Below are positions 51,241 through 59,821 of a stretch of DNA of 64,000 nt, piece after piece. The first letter of the stretch is position 1; each line of letters begins with the position of its first letter. A program made the translations under genes and the position numbers. This stretch comes from Actinoalloteichus hymeniacidonis (GTDB lineage: Bacteria; Actinomycetota; Actinomycetes; Mycobacteriales; Pseudonocardiaceae). Location of the stretch: NCBI RefSeq assembly GCF_014203365.1, contig NZ_JACHIS010000001.1:1-64000 (forward strand), given 5' to 3'. Below the pieces are notes generated by a model. That model had not been told where the DNA came from, made no database searches, and was given only the letters and a program-made list of their open reading frames with translations.

Positions 51241-51284
51241 ATCGGCCCGGTCGATGTTTCACGTGAAACATCGACCGGGCCGAT
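51241..51284. terminator. parS: 44-bp perfect palindrome: leuS terminator with central parS
   Basis: Every base from 51241 to 51262 pairs with its counterpart in 51263-51284, and a short T-run follows. As RNA this forms a very strong hairpin between the convergent leuS and tetR genes. Its central 16 bases (51255-51270) are TGTTTCACGTGAAACA, a perfect parS. It therefore appears to be both a bidirectional terminator and a ParB nucleation site about 28 kb from parAB. Confidence 0.9.
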
Positions 51285-51293
51285 TTTCGTCCG

Positions 51294-52052
51294 TCAGTCG
51301 TGCGATCCGGCCTGCTGGTCCGTGGATTCCTGCAGGAAGGCCATGTCCTGCACGAGTTCGGTCAGCATCGACTCGAAGAGTCGTTCCGCGTTGTTCACCG
51401 CGAAGGGGAACCGCCCGAACACCTCCAGTGCGACATGCCCGTACACCCGTATCCACCAGTTCAGCAGCGCATAGACCGCGGTGAGCTCCAACATCTGCGG
51501 CGGGACCACGATGTCCAGGCCCGCCATGCTCTCGACGACGGCGGTGCGCGCGACGATGAGTTCGGCTTCCAACTCCGGTGGAAACCGTTCTTGGGCGGGC
51601 ATGGGCGCCTCGGTGGTGACGATATTCGCCACCAAGGCGAGGAATATCTGCCCGAATTGATCCGGGACCGTGCACGAGGGGTCGGAATCGGCGCGGGTAT
51701 GGCGCGATGCGAAGACGAGTTCGAATTCCTTCGGGTGTTCCAATGCCCAGGTTCGGAGTCGCCGACAGGCGGCGAGCACCCGGCCGGGCAGGTCGGAGGT
51801 GTCGACTCGTTCGATCGCGGTCGTCAGTTCCGCCGCGAGTCGCAGACAGATGTCATCGCCGACCTGTCTCAGCAGGTCTTCGCGCGAGTTGTAATAGCGG
51901 TACAGCGCTGGCGCCGTGACCCCCAGTTCGCGGGCGATGGCTCGAAGGGTGACCGCGTGCTGTCCCTGGTCTACCAGGAGTTGTCGGGCGTGTTCGCGGA
52001 TCTCCAGCTCGGTTGCCGCCCGAAGTCGCTCGCGGCGAGTGATCTCTGTCAT
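51294..52052 (-). CDS. TetR family transcriptional regulator
   Basis: A 252-residue one-component repressor. The N-terminal helix-turn-helix is VTLRAIARELGVTAPALYRY (residues 39-58) within the typical TetR DNA-binding domain. The C-terminal ligand and dimerisation domain is all-helical and resembles the WHG-type TetR_C. It diverges from an MMPL exporter gene, with three inverted repeats in the 141-base gap, so it probably represses that exporter and itself. The ligand is unknown. ATG at 52052. Confidence 0.93.
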   Translation of the reverse strand: MTEITRRERLRAATELEIREHARQLLVDQGQHAVTLRAIARELGVTAPALYRYYNSREDLLRQVGDDICLRLAAELTTAIERVDTSDLPGRVLAACRRLRTWALEHPKEFELVFASRHTRADSDPSCTVPDQFGQIFLALVANIVTTEAPMPAQERFPPELEAELIVARTAVVESMAGLDIVVPPQMLELTAVYALLNWWIRVYGHVALEVFGRFPFAVNNAERLFESMLTELVQDMAFLQESTDQQAGSHD

Positions 52053-52070
52053 GCGTCCCTCTTCGGGGTT

Positions 52071-52085
52071 GTAAACGCTGTTTAC
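52071..52085. promoter_or_regulatory. Candidate TetR operator O1
   Basis: GTAAACGCTGTTTAC is a 6-bp inverted repeat with a 3-base centre, 19 bases upstream of the tetR start. Its pattern GTRAACG...TTYAC is shared with O2 at 52111-52125, centres 40 bp apart. Confidence 0.7.
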
Positions 52086-52091
52086 TGAGTT

Positions 52092-52110
52092 CTACAGTGT
52101 CCGACTGTAG
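52092..52110. promoter_or_regulatory. Inverted repeat between the two operators
   Basis: CTACAGT (52092-52098) and ACTGTAG (52104-52110) form a 7-bp dyad with a 5-base centre. It may overlap promoter elements or bind another regulator. Confidence 0.55.
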
Positions 52111-52125
52111 GTGAACGTAATTCAC
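52111..52125. promoter_or_regulatory. Candidate TetR operator O2
   Basis: GTGAACGTAATTCAC resembles O1 in its half-sites and lies on the exporter side of the divergent control region. Confidence 0.6.
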
Positions 52126-52193
52126 CGCTTTTTACGTTGTTCACACAACTTATCCCGGTTGCGGCCGGCGATCCAATATGTGGAGGCCGACAG

Positions 52194-54368
52194 GTGTTCG
52201 CCAGATGGGGGGCCGCGGTACACCGTGCTCGGTGGACCGTGCTCATCACGATGCTCGTGCTCGCGATCGTCGGCGGCGGTTGGGGGCTCGGGGTCTTCGA
52301 TCGACTGACCCAGGGCGGTTACGACGATCCGAACAGCGAGGCATCCGAAGCTGGCGAGATCGCCGCCGATGCACTGGACGGCCAAGCAGGCGACGTCGTC
52401 ATCATGTACACCGTTCCGGATGGCCAGACACTGGACGACCCGGAACTCGCCTCGGCCGTCAACGACCACCTGGCCTCGCTGCCCGAAGCCCAGGTCGAGA
52501 GCGCGATCTCGTACTGGCAGACCGGCTTACCGCAGTTCGCCTCCGAGGACGGCGACGTCGGTCTCGCCGTGCTCGGCCTGGTGGGCGAGGACTCGGACGA
52601 GAAACTCACCGCCTATGAGGAGATCGCCGACGATCTCACCCTCGACGGCGTCGAAACCCAGGTCGCAGGCGCGGTCGTCGCGGAACACACCATCGGCATC
52701 CGGGCCGAGGAGGACATCATCGCAGCGGAGATCGTCTCGCTGCCGATCGTCCTAGTGCTACTGGTGGTCATCTTCGGTGGTCTGGTCGCCGCTTCGCTCC
52801 CGGTCATCGTCGGTGGCCTCGCGGTGTTCGGCTCCCTCGGCGTGCTCAATCTGATCGCGCAGTTCACCACGGTGAACGTGTTCGCGGTCAACGTCGCCAG
52901 CATGCTCGGCCTCGGTCTGGCGATCGACTACGGACTCTTCGTCGTCGGCCGATTCCGCGAGGAACGGGAAGCGGGCCGCGACACCTCGGACTCCGTGCGG
53001 CGCAGTGTGGCCACGGCCGGTCGGACGGTCGCCTTCTCCGCGGTGCTGCTGGTCATCGCGCTGTCCGGCTTGATGCTCTTCCCCCAGGAGTTCCTGCGCT
53101 CGCTGGCCTACGGCGGAATGAGTGCCGTCGCCATGGCCGCGGTGATGTCGTTGACCGTGCTGCCCGCAATGCTCGCGTTGCTGGGTCACCGAGTCGACAA
53201 GCTCTCGTTGCCCTTCCTCAAGCGCAGGCAGGGTCGCGACACCGGCGCGGGCTGGCGTCGGTTGGCCAACGGGGTGATGAAGCGCCCCGGGCTCATCGCA
53301 CTGCCGATCACCGCAGGCTTGATCCTGCTCGGCTCGCCCTTCCTGAACACCCAGTACGGCATGCCGGACGAGCGGGTACTCCCGGCCGACGACCCAGCCC
53401 GGGTCGCCACCGAAGCACTCAAGGCCGACTTCCCGGCGATGGGCGGCGACGGCATCCAGGTGGTGCTCCAGGGTGACGGCGCGCCGCCTGCCGAGGCCGA
53501 GATCGGTGCCTATCTCGCCGAATTGGGCCAGGTCAACGGGATCGAGTCCGCCGCGCCCGCCGGTGCTGCCGGCGAGGTCGTCGTGTTGGAGGCGCAGGTC
53601 GACTCCGACCCCTTCGGCGACACGGCCAACCAGGCGGTCCGCGACATCCGGGCTCTCGATGCTCCGACGGACACCGAGGTGCTGGTCGGCGGCATCACCG
53701 CTGCCAACCTGGACAGCCTGGACGCCACCGCCGAGATGTTGCCGTGGATGGCGTTGCTGTTGGTCGGTGCGACCCTGATCCTGATCTTCCTCGCCTTCGG
53801 CTCGGTGCTGCTGCCGATCAAGGCCGTGATCATGAGTGCCCTGAGCCTCTCGGCCACCTTCGGCGTGTTGACCTGGTTGTTCGTCGACGGGCACGGTTCC
53901 GGCCTGTTGGGCGTGACACCGATGCCGATGGAAGCCGGAATCGTGGTGCTCATCGCCGCGATCGTGTTCGGGTTGTCCACCGACTACGAGGTCTTCCTGC
54001 TCTCGCGCATGGTGGAGGCCAGGGCGAACGGTGCCACCACCGAGGAAGCAGTCCGCACGGGTCTGGTTCGTACCGGCCGGGTGATCAGCGCCGCCGCCTT
54101 GCTGTTGGTCGTGGTCACCGGCGCCTTCGCGTTCTCCGGCATCCAGATGATGCGGTTCATCGGCGTCGGGATGATCATTGCTCTCATCCTGGACGCGACG
54201 ATCGTGCGAATGCTGCTGGTCCCCGCCGTGATGAAGCTCCTCGGCGACGCTGTCTGGTGGGCCCCCGGCCCGCTCAAGCGGCTACAGGAGCGCGTCGGGC
54301 TCTCCGAGGTCGAGAAGCCCGAGGAAGCCGAGGCCGAGACCGCGAGTGCCGGAGCGGGATCCCGGTAG
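52194..54368 (+). CDS. MMPL family RND-type exporter
   Basis: A 724-residue membrane transporter. GTG 52194 has GGAGG seven bases upstream. It has two MMPL repeats, each with a large extracellular loop (about residues 40-180 and 410-510) and five or six membrane helices. Characteristic segments are GLGLAIDYGLFVVGRFREE and its counterpart GLSTDYEVFLLSRMVEAR, which carry the proton-relay Asp-Tyr pairs. Such proteins export lipids, siderophores or toxic hydrophobic compounds. The divergent TetR gene probably controls it. The substrate is unknown. Confidence 0.94.
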   Translation: MFARWGAAVHRARWTVLITMLVLAIVGGGWGLGVFDRLTQGGYDDPNSEASEAGEIAADALDGQAGDVVIMYTVPDGQTLDDPELASAVNDHLASLPEAQVESAISYWQTGLPQFASEDGDVGLAVLGLVGEDSDEKLTAYEEIADDLTLDGVETQVAGAVVAEHTIGIRAEEDIIAAEIVSLPIVLVLLVVIFGGLVAASLPVIVGGLAVFGSLGVLNLIAQFTTVNVFAVNVASMLGLGLAIDYGLFVVGRFREEREAGRDTSDSVRRSVATAGRTVAFSAVLLVIALSGLMLFPQEFLRSLAYGGMSAVAMAAVMSLTVLPAMLALLGHRVDKLSLPFLKRRQGRDTGAGWRRLANGVMKRPGLIALPITAGLILLGSPFLNTQYGMPDERVLPADDPARVATEALKADFPAMGGDGIQVVLQGDGAPPAEAEIGAYLAELGQVNGIESAAPAGAAGEVVVLEAQVDSDPFGDTANQAVRDIRALDAPTDTEVLVGGITAANLDSLDATAEMLPWMALLLVGATLILIFLAFGSVLLPIKAVIMSALSLSATFGVLTWLFVDGHGSGLLGVTPMPMEAGIVVLIAAIVFGLSTDYEVFLLSRMVEARANGATTEEAVRTGLVRTGRVISAAALLLVVVTGAFAFSGIQMMRFIGVGMIIALILDATIVRMLLVPAVMKLLGDAVWWAPGPLKRLQERVGLSEVEKPEEAEAETASAGAGSR

Positions 54369-54430
54369 TCCAGCGGAACCGATTCGTGGTCGACATGATT
54401 CGGCGACGGAGATCGAGCATGCTTGGGGTC

Positions 54431-54694
54431 ATGACCGAGGTTGTGTTCTACGCCAGGCCAGGGTGCCCGTTCTGCGTGATGCTGCGGGCTGACCTGCGTC
54501 GTCGGAAACTGCCGTTCCGCGAGGTGAACATCTGGGAGGACCCGGAGGCCGCTGCGGCGGTCCGCGCGGTCGCTGACGGGAACGAGACGGTGCCGACCGT
54601 GAATGTCGGCGAACGGTGGATGGTCAATCCCTCCGGCAAGAAGGTGATCGCCGCCGTCGAGGAGCAGGCACCGGAGTTGTTGCCCGGCAATTGA
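54431..54694 (+). CDS. Mycoredoxin/glutaredoxin-like protein
   Basis: An 87-residue glutaredoxin-fold protein with active site CPFC in VVFYARPGCPFCVMLRADL and cis-Pro segment NETVPTVNVG. Actinobacterial mycoredoxins reduce mycothiol mixed disulfides; the short length and lack of a glutathione partner make that the likely role. ATG 54431 is taken; ATG 54419 has a better ribosome binding site (GGAG seven bases upstream) and would add four residues. It stands alone after the MMPL gene, with a strong terminator behind it. Confidence 0.87.
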   Translation: MTEVVFYARPGCPFCVMLRADLRRRKLPFREVNIWEDPEAAAAVRAVADGNETVPTVNVGERWMVNPSGKKVIAAVEEQAPELLPGN

Positions 54695-54729
54695 TGGCGG
54701 CTGGGGCGACCAGCCGAGTAAGACCGTGA

Positions 54730-54766
54730 GAGATGGGGCCGAAAGGATCGCTTTCGGCCCCATCTC
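54730..54766. terminator. Strong terminator after the mycoredoxin gene
   Basis: Perfect 16-bp stem (54730-54745 with 54751-54766, loop GATCG) 35 bases past the stop codon. Confidence 0.88.
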
Positions 54767-55273
54767 CTGTGTCTGCCATCGGTTGCGGCCGGTCTTCGTA
54801 GAGCTGCAGGGGCGATGCCGACCGCGTCGGGGGGCTCCACGGAAGGCATCGCCAACCGGCTTCGGCCCGCAGGACGATGGAAATGCCGGTCGAAGTGAAC
54901 CGACGCGGCCGGCCGACGGCCGGATCCCTGCTTTTGCAAACTTCTGCCGCCGGTGCACCGAGTTCTGCATCACGTGCGGCAACCTCGGATGGCGGTCATC
55001 CCGTCGGCCCGTGCCTGGCCTGCCGCCGAAGGGCTAAGGAGGGGCGGCGGTGGTAGCGCTCCGCGCTGCACTAGCGTACGGAGCCGCGTACAAGTGACGG
55101 ATTGGTCTAGGCCCGGTGAACCGTTGATCACTAAACCGGTAAAGCGGTCGCAAAAGCTTGTGTATTCGATTAACCATCCCGTGTAATCGTTACCAGGGCG
55201 ACGAGGTCATGACACTCCGTGTCGACACTCTTTCCAATATCGGATTCGTCGTAGACCTCACGAGGAGCGCGCA
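54767..55273. promoter_or_regulatory. Upstream region of the ribose operon
   Basis: About 500 bases without a convincing gene. The last 170 bases are AT-richer. A CGATTA (55167-55172) and TAATCG (55184-55189) dyad with an 11-base centre, and ACCGGT at 55133-55138, are possible sites for the LacI-type regulator encoded next. I see no clear sigma promoter. Confidence 0.5.
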
Positions 55274-56296
55274 GTGGCGACCATGAAGGACGTGGCGCAG
55301 GCGGCAGGCGTGTCCACCGCCACCGTCTCTCGCGTTCTCAACGGTCACCCCGCGCCCACCGAGCAGACCCGCAGGCGGGTCGCCGAGGCGATCGAGGCAC
55401 TCGGTTACCGACCCAACACCCTGGCCCGATCGTTACGGCTGCACACCACGCACACGCTGGGCCTGGTGATCTCCGACCTGACCAACCCCTTCTTCGCCGA
55501 GGTGGCCAGAGCGGTCGAGAACGAGGCGAGGGAACACGGCTACAGCGTCGTCGTCGGCAACGCCAACGAGAGCGTCGAGCAGCAGCGGCGGTACGTGCGC
55601 ACCCTGTTGGATCGTCGGGTGGACGGGCTGCTGGTGTGCCCGGCCACCGACGAGGGCGATTGGTTGGCCGAGGCCGCCGAGACCGGGGTGCCGCTGGTGC
55701 TGCTGGATCGTCGGATCGCGGGCTCGGTCAAGGTCCCGGTCGTCCGAGTCGATGGCACGGCGGCACTGGACAATCTCGCCGCGCACCTGGTGGCCTTAGG
55801 CCATCGACGTATCGGAGTGATCGCAGGCCCGGCGGAGGCCAGCACCGGCCGGGAGCGGCTGGACGCGTTCGCCGCCGCCCTGGGTTCCCGAGGCGCGCCG
55901 CTGGCGGAACGCTTGGTCGTCTACGGCGACTTCCAACGGCCCAGCGGTGCCTCGGCGGCGCACACCCTGATGTCCGGGCCGAATCGGCCGACCGCCCTGG
56001 TCGCAATGGACAACCTGATGGGCCTCGGCGCTCTGGAACAGCTTCGTGCCATGGGCTTCTCGGTCCCCGGCGACGTCGGGCTCGCCGTCTACGACGACCT
56101 GCCCTGGTTCTCGTTGCTCGAACCGGCGATCACCGCCATCGCCCAGCCCACCGATGACCTCGGTCATGCCGCCGTCCGTGTCCTGCTCGACCTCATCGAG
56201 CGGGGCAACGCGGAGAACGTGGTGCTGGATGCGGAACTGGTCATCCGCAGTTCCTGTGGAGAACGGGCCGAACACGGCCGAGGAGAAGGTGTATGA
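55274..56296 (+). CDS. rbsR: LacI family regulator of the ribose operon
   Basis: A 340-residue LacI-type repressor. The N-terminal helix-turn-helix and hinge are MKDVAQAAGVSTATVSRVLN and RPNTLARSLR. The periplasmic-binding-like sensor domain starts GLVISDLTNPFFAEVARAVE. GTG 55274 follows GAGGAG. It is the first gene of, and overlaps (ATGA), the rbsACBKD unit, so it probably senses ribose and controls its own operon. The gene name is assigned from context. Confidence 0.88.
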   Translation: MATMKDVAQAAGVSTATVSRVLNGHPAPTEQTRRRVAEAIEALGYRPNTLARSLRLHTTHTLGLVISDLTNPFFAEVARAVENEAREHGYSVVVGNANESVEQQRRYVRTLLDRRVDGLLVCPATDEGDWLAEAAETGVPLVLLDRRIAGSVKVPVVRVDGTAALDNLAAHLVALGHRRIGVIAGPAEASTGRERLDAFAAALGSRGAPLAERLVVYGDFQRPSGASAAHTLMSGPNRPTALVAMDNLMGLGALEQLRAMGFSVPGDVGLAVYDDLPWFSLLEPAITAIAQPTDDLGHAAVRVLLDLIERGNAENVVLDAELVIRSSCGERAEHGRGEGV

Positions 56297-57828
56297 CCTC
56301 GCATGACCCCTTGCACCATCCGGCGGGCCCTGTCCTGCTCGAGGTGCGTGACATCACCAAGCGCTTCACCGGGGCGTTGGCCCTCGACGAGGTGGACTTA
56401 GCGGTCCACGCGGGCGAGGTGCATGTCCTGTTGGGTGAGAACGGTGCGGGCAAGAGCACGCTGATCAAGATCCTGGGTGGCGTGCACAGCCCGGACAAGG
56501 GCGAGATCCTGGTCGACGGCAAGCCAACGACCATCCGATCGCCCGGGCACGCCAGGAAACACGGCATCGCCGTCATCCACCAGGAGTTGACCCTGGTCCC
56601 TCGGCTCTCGGTCGCGGAGAACCTCTTCCTGGGTCGGGTGCCCCGCCGGTTGGGGATCGTGGACAAGCGACGGATGCTGCGGGATGCGATCCCGTTGCTC
56701 CAGCGGGTCGGGCTCGACGTCGATCCGCGCGTCGCGGTGGACACCCTCGGCATCGCCCAGCAGCAGATGGTGGAGATCGCCAGGGCATTGGACGAGGACG
56801 CGCGGGTGTTGATCCTCGACGAGCCGACGTCGGCGCTCACCGCCACGGAGACCGACCGACTGCTGGAGATCATGGCCGAACTGCGCCAACAGCAGGTCGG
56901 ATTGGTCTTCATCACCCATCATCTCGACGAGATTCAGCGCATCGCCGATCGGATCACCGTGTTGCGGGACGGTCGCGGTGCAGGCGTGCTGCCCGGCGGC
57001 TCCTCGGTCGATCTGATGGTGCGGACGATGGTGGGCCGGGACATCAACGACCAGTTCCCCCGGCATCGGACGTCTACCGGCGGGCCCCTGCTGAAGGTGT
57101 CGAAACTGACCCGCAAGGGCGTCTTCAGCGATATCGACTTCGAGGTTCGGGCCGGGGAGGTCGTCGGTATCTCCGGCCTGGTCGGCGCGGGCCGGACCGA
57201 GGTGGTGCGAGCCATCTTCGGCGCCGACCGCTATGACTCCGGCACCGTCGAGGTGGCCGGAACCGTGCTCCCCGGCGGGAATATCGGTGCCGCCATGCGC
57301 GCGGGGATCGGGCTGGTTCCCGAGGACCGCAAGGGCCAGGGACTGGTGTTGAACTCCTCGGTCGGCGAGAACATGGGCCTGGTCACGCTGCGCTCGGCCA
57401 CCTCGGCCGGGCTGGTGGATCGCAGCGGCCAAGCGCGTCGAGCCGCCGAGATGGCAGGCAAGCTCCGGGTCAAACACTCCGGTGCGAACCAGACCATCCG
57501 CGAACTCTCGGGTGGCAATCAGCAGAAGGTCGCCATCGGCAAGTGGTTGCTGTCCGACCCCAAGGTGCTGATGCTCGACGAGCCGACCAGGGGAATCGAC
57601 GTCGGCGCCAAGGTCGAGATCTACGAACTCATCAATGCGCTCACCGACTCCGGACACGCGGTTCTGCTGGTCTCCAGTGAACTGCCCGAGGTCATCGGCA
57701 TGAGCGATCGAATCCTGGTGATGGCGCATGGCCGCATCACCGGCGAGCTGCCCACCGACGGTGTCACCCAGGAACAGGTGATGGCGCTCGCGGTGGCGGC
57801 CAGGGAAGAGGAGGACCTGGCGTCATGA
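56293..57828 (+). CDS. rbsA: Ribose ABC transporter ATPase (two ATP-binding domains)
   Basis: A 511-residue CUT2-type ATPase. The first ABC domain has Walker A GENGAGKSTLIKILGG (residues 52-67), a degenerate signature QQQMVEIARAL and Walker B VLILDEPTSALT. The second has the degenerate Walker A GLVGAGRTEVVRAIFG, signature LSGGNQQKVAIGKWL and Walker B VLMLDEPTRGIDVG. This asymmetry is typical of RbsA and XylG. It powers import through RbsC. It overlaps rbsR and rbsC by four bases each. Confidence 0.96.
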   Translation: MTSHDPLHHPAGPVLLEVRDITKRFTGALALDEVDLAVHAGEVHVLLGENGAGKSTLIKILGGVHSPDKGEILVDGKPTTIRSPGHARKHGIAVIHQELTLVPRLSVAENLFLGRVPRRLGIVDKRRMLRDAIPLLQRVGLDVDPRVAVDTLGIAQQQMVEIARALDEDARVLILDEPTSALTATETDRLLEIMAELRQQQVGLVFITHHLDEIQRIADRITVLRDGRGAGVLPGGSSVDLMVRTMVGRDINDQFPRHRTSTGGPLLKVSKLTRKGVFSDIDFEVRAGEVVGISGLVGAGRTEVVRAIFGADRYDSGTVEVAGTVLPGGNIGAAMRAGIGLVPEDRKGQGLVLNSSVGENMGLVTLRSATSAGLVDRSGQARRAAEMAGKLRVKHSGANQTIRELSGGNQQKVAIGKWLLSDPKVLMLDEPTRGIDVGAKVEIYELINALTDSGHAVLLVSSELPEVIGMSDRILVMAHGRITGELPTDGVTQEQVMALAVAAREEEDLAS

Positions 57829-58808
57829 CCAGTGCCGAGAAGACCGGAAGCCGCACCAAGGGCGGCTTCGACCTCAGCAAGCTGCTCGGCGAGAACGGTG
57901 CCCTGCTCGGGCTCCTGGTGCTCGCGGGTGCGCTCTGGCTCATGGTGCCGAGCTTCGGCTCGCCCCAGAACCTGCTGAACATCGGCGTCCAGGCTGCCGT
58001 GGTGGCCGTGATGGCCTTCGGTGTCACCTTCGTCATCATCTCCGGCGGCATCGACCTCTCGGTCGGCAGCGTTGCGGCGCTCTCGGCGATGGTCGGTTCC
58101 TATTCGGCAGCCGAACTCGGGCTGTCCTCCGAGTTAGCCCTGATCATGGGCCTGCTGACCGGTGTGGCAGCCGGGTTGGTCAATGGAATGCTGGTCAGCT
58201 TCGGCAAGCTGCCCGCATTCATCGCCACGCTCGCGATGCTCAGCATCGCCCGAGGGCTCACCCTCGTGGTCTCCGAGGGCAGGCCGGTCGCGACTCCCGA
58301 GTCGATCAGCTTCCTCGGTTCGACGCTCGAACTCGGATCGTTCCAACTTCCCGTGCCGGTCATCATCCTGCTCGGCATGTTCCTGGTGACCGGTTTCGTG
58401 CTGGTCAGGACCTACTCCGGCCGTGCGATGTATGCGATCGGTGGCAACGAGGAGGCCGCACGGCTCTCCGGGATCAACGTGCGCAACCAGAAGCTCGTCG
58501 TCTACGCACTGTCGGGCCTGTTCGCCGCGATGGCGGGCATGATGCTCGCCGGCAGGCTCTCCTCGGCCGGACCGCAGGCCGCCGAGGGTTACGAGCTCGA
58601 TGCCATCGCGGCGGTCGTCATCGGCGGCGCCTCGCTGTCCGGCGGGATCGGACGCGCGACCGGAACCCTGGTCGGCGCACTCATCCTCGCTGTGCTGCGT
58701 AACGGACTCAACCAGCTGCAGGTCTCGTCGTTCTGGCAACAGGTCGTGATCGGCGTCGTGATCGCACTGGCGGTCCTAGTGGACACCCTCCGCAGACGCG
58801 GCAGGTGA
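57825..58808 (+). CDS. rbsC: Ribose ABC transporter permease
   Basis: A 327-residue BPD_transp_2 permease with about eight to ten membrane helices. The motif GVTFVIISGGIDLSVGSVAAL near residues 65-85 and the EAARLSGIN loop that contacts the ATPase are diagnostic of sugar-type CUT2 permeases. The end AVVIGGASLSGGIGRATGTL is likewise conserved. It is coupled to rbsA by ATGA overlap. Confidence 0.96.
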   Translation: MTSAEKTGSRTKGGFDLSKLLGENGALLGLLVLAGALWLMVPSFGSPQNLLNIGVQAAVVAVMAFGVTFVIISGGIDLSVGSVAALSAMVGSYSAAELGLSSELALIMGLLTGVAAGLVNGMLVSFGKLPAFIATLAMLSIARGLTLVVSEGRPVATPESISFLGSTLELGSFQLPVPVIILLGMFLVTGFVLVRTYSGRAMYAIGGNEEAARLSGINVRNQKLVVYALSGLFAAMAGMMLAGRLSSAGPQAAEGYELDAIAAVVIGGASLSGGIGRATGTLVGALILAVLRNGLNQLQVSSFWQQVVIGVVIALAVLVDTLRRRGR

Positions 58809-58863
58809 TTCGTCCCGGCTGATGCCGGGCGGGGAACTCGGGGCGACCCGAGGAAGGAGAAAA

Positions 58864-59814
58864 GTGCAGATGCGAGGGGTACAGCGAGCGGGAACGACCG
58901 CTCTCACCGTCGCCGCTCTCGGGTTCGTCGCAGCCTGTGGCGGTGGCGACGCAGAAGGCTCCGGTGGCGGCGACGCGGAGTTCACCATCGGACTGTCGGT
59001 CTCGACCTTGAACAACCCGTTCTTCGTCGACATCGAGCAGGGCGCACAGGAGGCTGCCGAGGAGTTCGGCATCGAGCTGATCGTGCAGGACTCCCAGAAC
59101 GACCCGGCGACGCAGATCAGCCACGTCGAAACCTTCGTCACCCAGGGCGTCGACCTGATCCTGATCAACGCGGTCGACTCCGACCAGGCCACCGCCGCAG
59201 CGGCCGCTGCCGCCAATGCCGACATCCCGGTGATCGCGCTCGACCGGTCGATCACCGACGGCGAGGTCGTCCAGGAGATCGTCTCCGACAACGTCCAGGG
59301 CGGTGAGCTGGCCGCCGATGCACTGGTGGAGGCCGGTGTCGAAGGCGACGTCATCATCCTGCAGGGCGTGCCCGGTTCCTCGGCCAGCCGGGAGCGTGGC
59401 GAGGGCTTCGGCAACGGCGTCGAGGCGCACTCGGAGTTGAACGTGGTGGCAGAGCAGCCCGCGAACTTCGACCGCACCGAGGGCTTGGACGTCATGACCA
59501 ACCTCCTGGAGTCCAACCCCGACGTCTCCGCGGTCTTCGCCGAGAACGACGAGATGGCACTCGGCGCGATCCAGGCGCTCGGCGAGCGGGCAGGCGAGGA
59601 CGTGCTGGTCTTCGGCTTCGACGGCACGCCGGACGGTTTGGACGCGATCGTGTCCGGGACGCTGGCGGGCACCATCGCCCAGCAGCCCGAGGAGATGGGC
59701 TTCCAGGCCGTGGAGCAGGCGCACACCCTGCTCGACGGTGGCGAGATCGAGCCGAAGATCCAGATCGAGGTTCAGGCGGTCACGCCGCAGAACGTCGAGC
59801 AGTACACCCCCTGA
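58864..59814 (+). CDS. rbsB: Ribose ABC transporter substrate-binding lipoprotein
   Basis: A 316-residue periplasmic-binding-type 1 lipoprotein. Signal peptide TTALTVAALGFVAAC gives lipid-anchored Cys near residue 22. The mature domain begins FTIGLSVSTLNNPFFVDIEQ, with DLILINAVDSDQATAAAAAA and VPGSSASRERGEGF typical of ribose-binding proteins. GGAG lies upstream of GTG 58864; ATG 58870 is the alternative start. It captures ribose outside the cell for RbsAC. Confidence 0.95.
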   Translation: MQMRGVQRAGTTALTVAALGFVAACGGGDAEGSGGGDAEFTIGLSVSTLNNPFFVDIEQGAQEAAEEFGIELIVQDSQNDPATQISHVETFVTQGVDLILINAVDSDQATAAAAAAANADIPVIALDRSITDGEVVQEIVSDNVQGGELAADALVEAGVEGDVIILQGVPGSSASRERGEGFGNGVEAHSELNVVAEQPANFDRTEGLDVMTNLLESNPDVSAVFAENDEMALGAIQALGERAGEDVLVFGFDGTPDGLDAIVSGTLAGTIAQQPEEMGFQAVEQAHTLLDGGEIEPKIQIEVQAVTPQNVEQYTP

Positions 59815-59821
59815 GCCGGCG

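Noticed and set aside
48230-51271. 1013-codon open frame on the minus strand
   Set aside because: It is the antisense of leuS; long opposite-strand frames are expected in high-GC coding DNA. The translation is rich in Arg, Val and Leu with no family motif.
54726-55037. 103-codon plus-strand frame upstream of the ribose operon
   Set aside because: Starts inside a strong terminator hairpin, has no ribosome binding site and no recognisable protein features.
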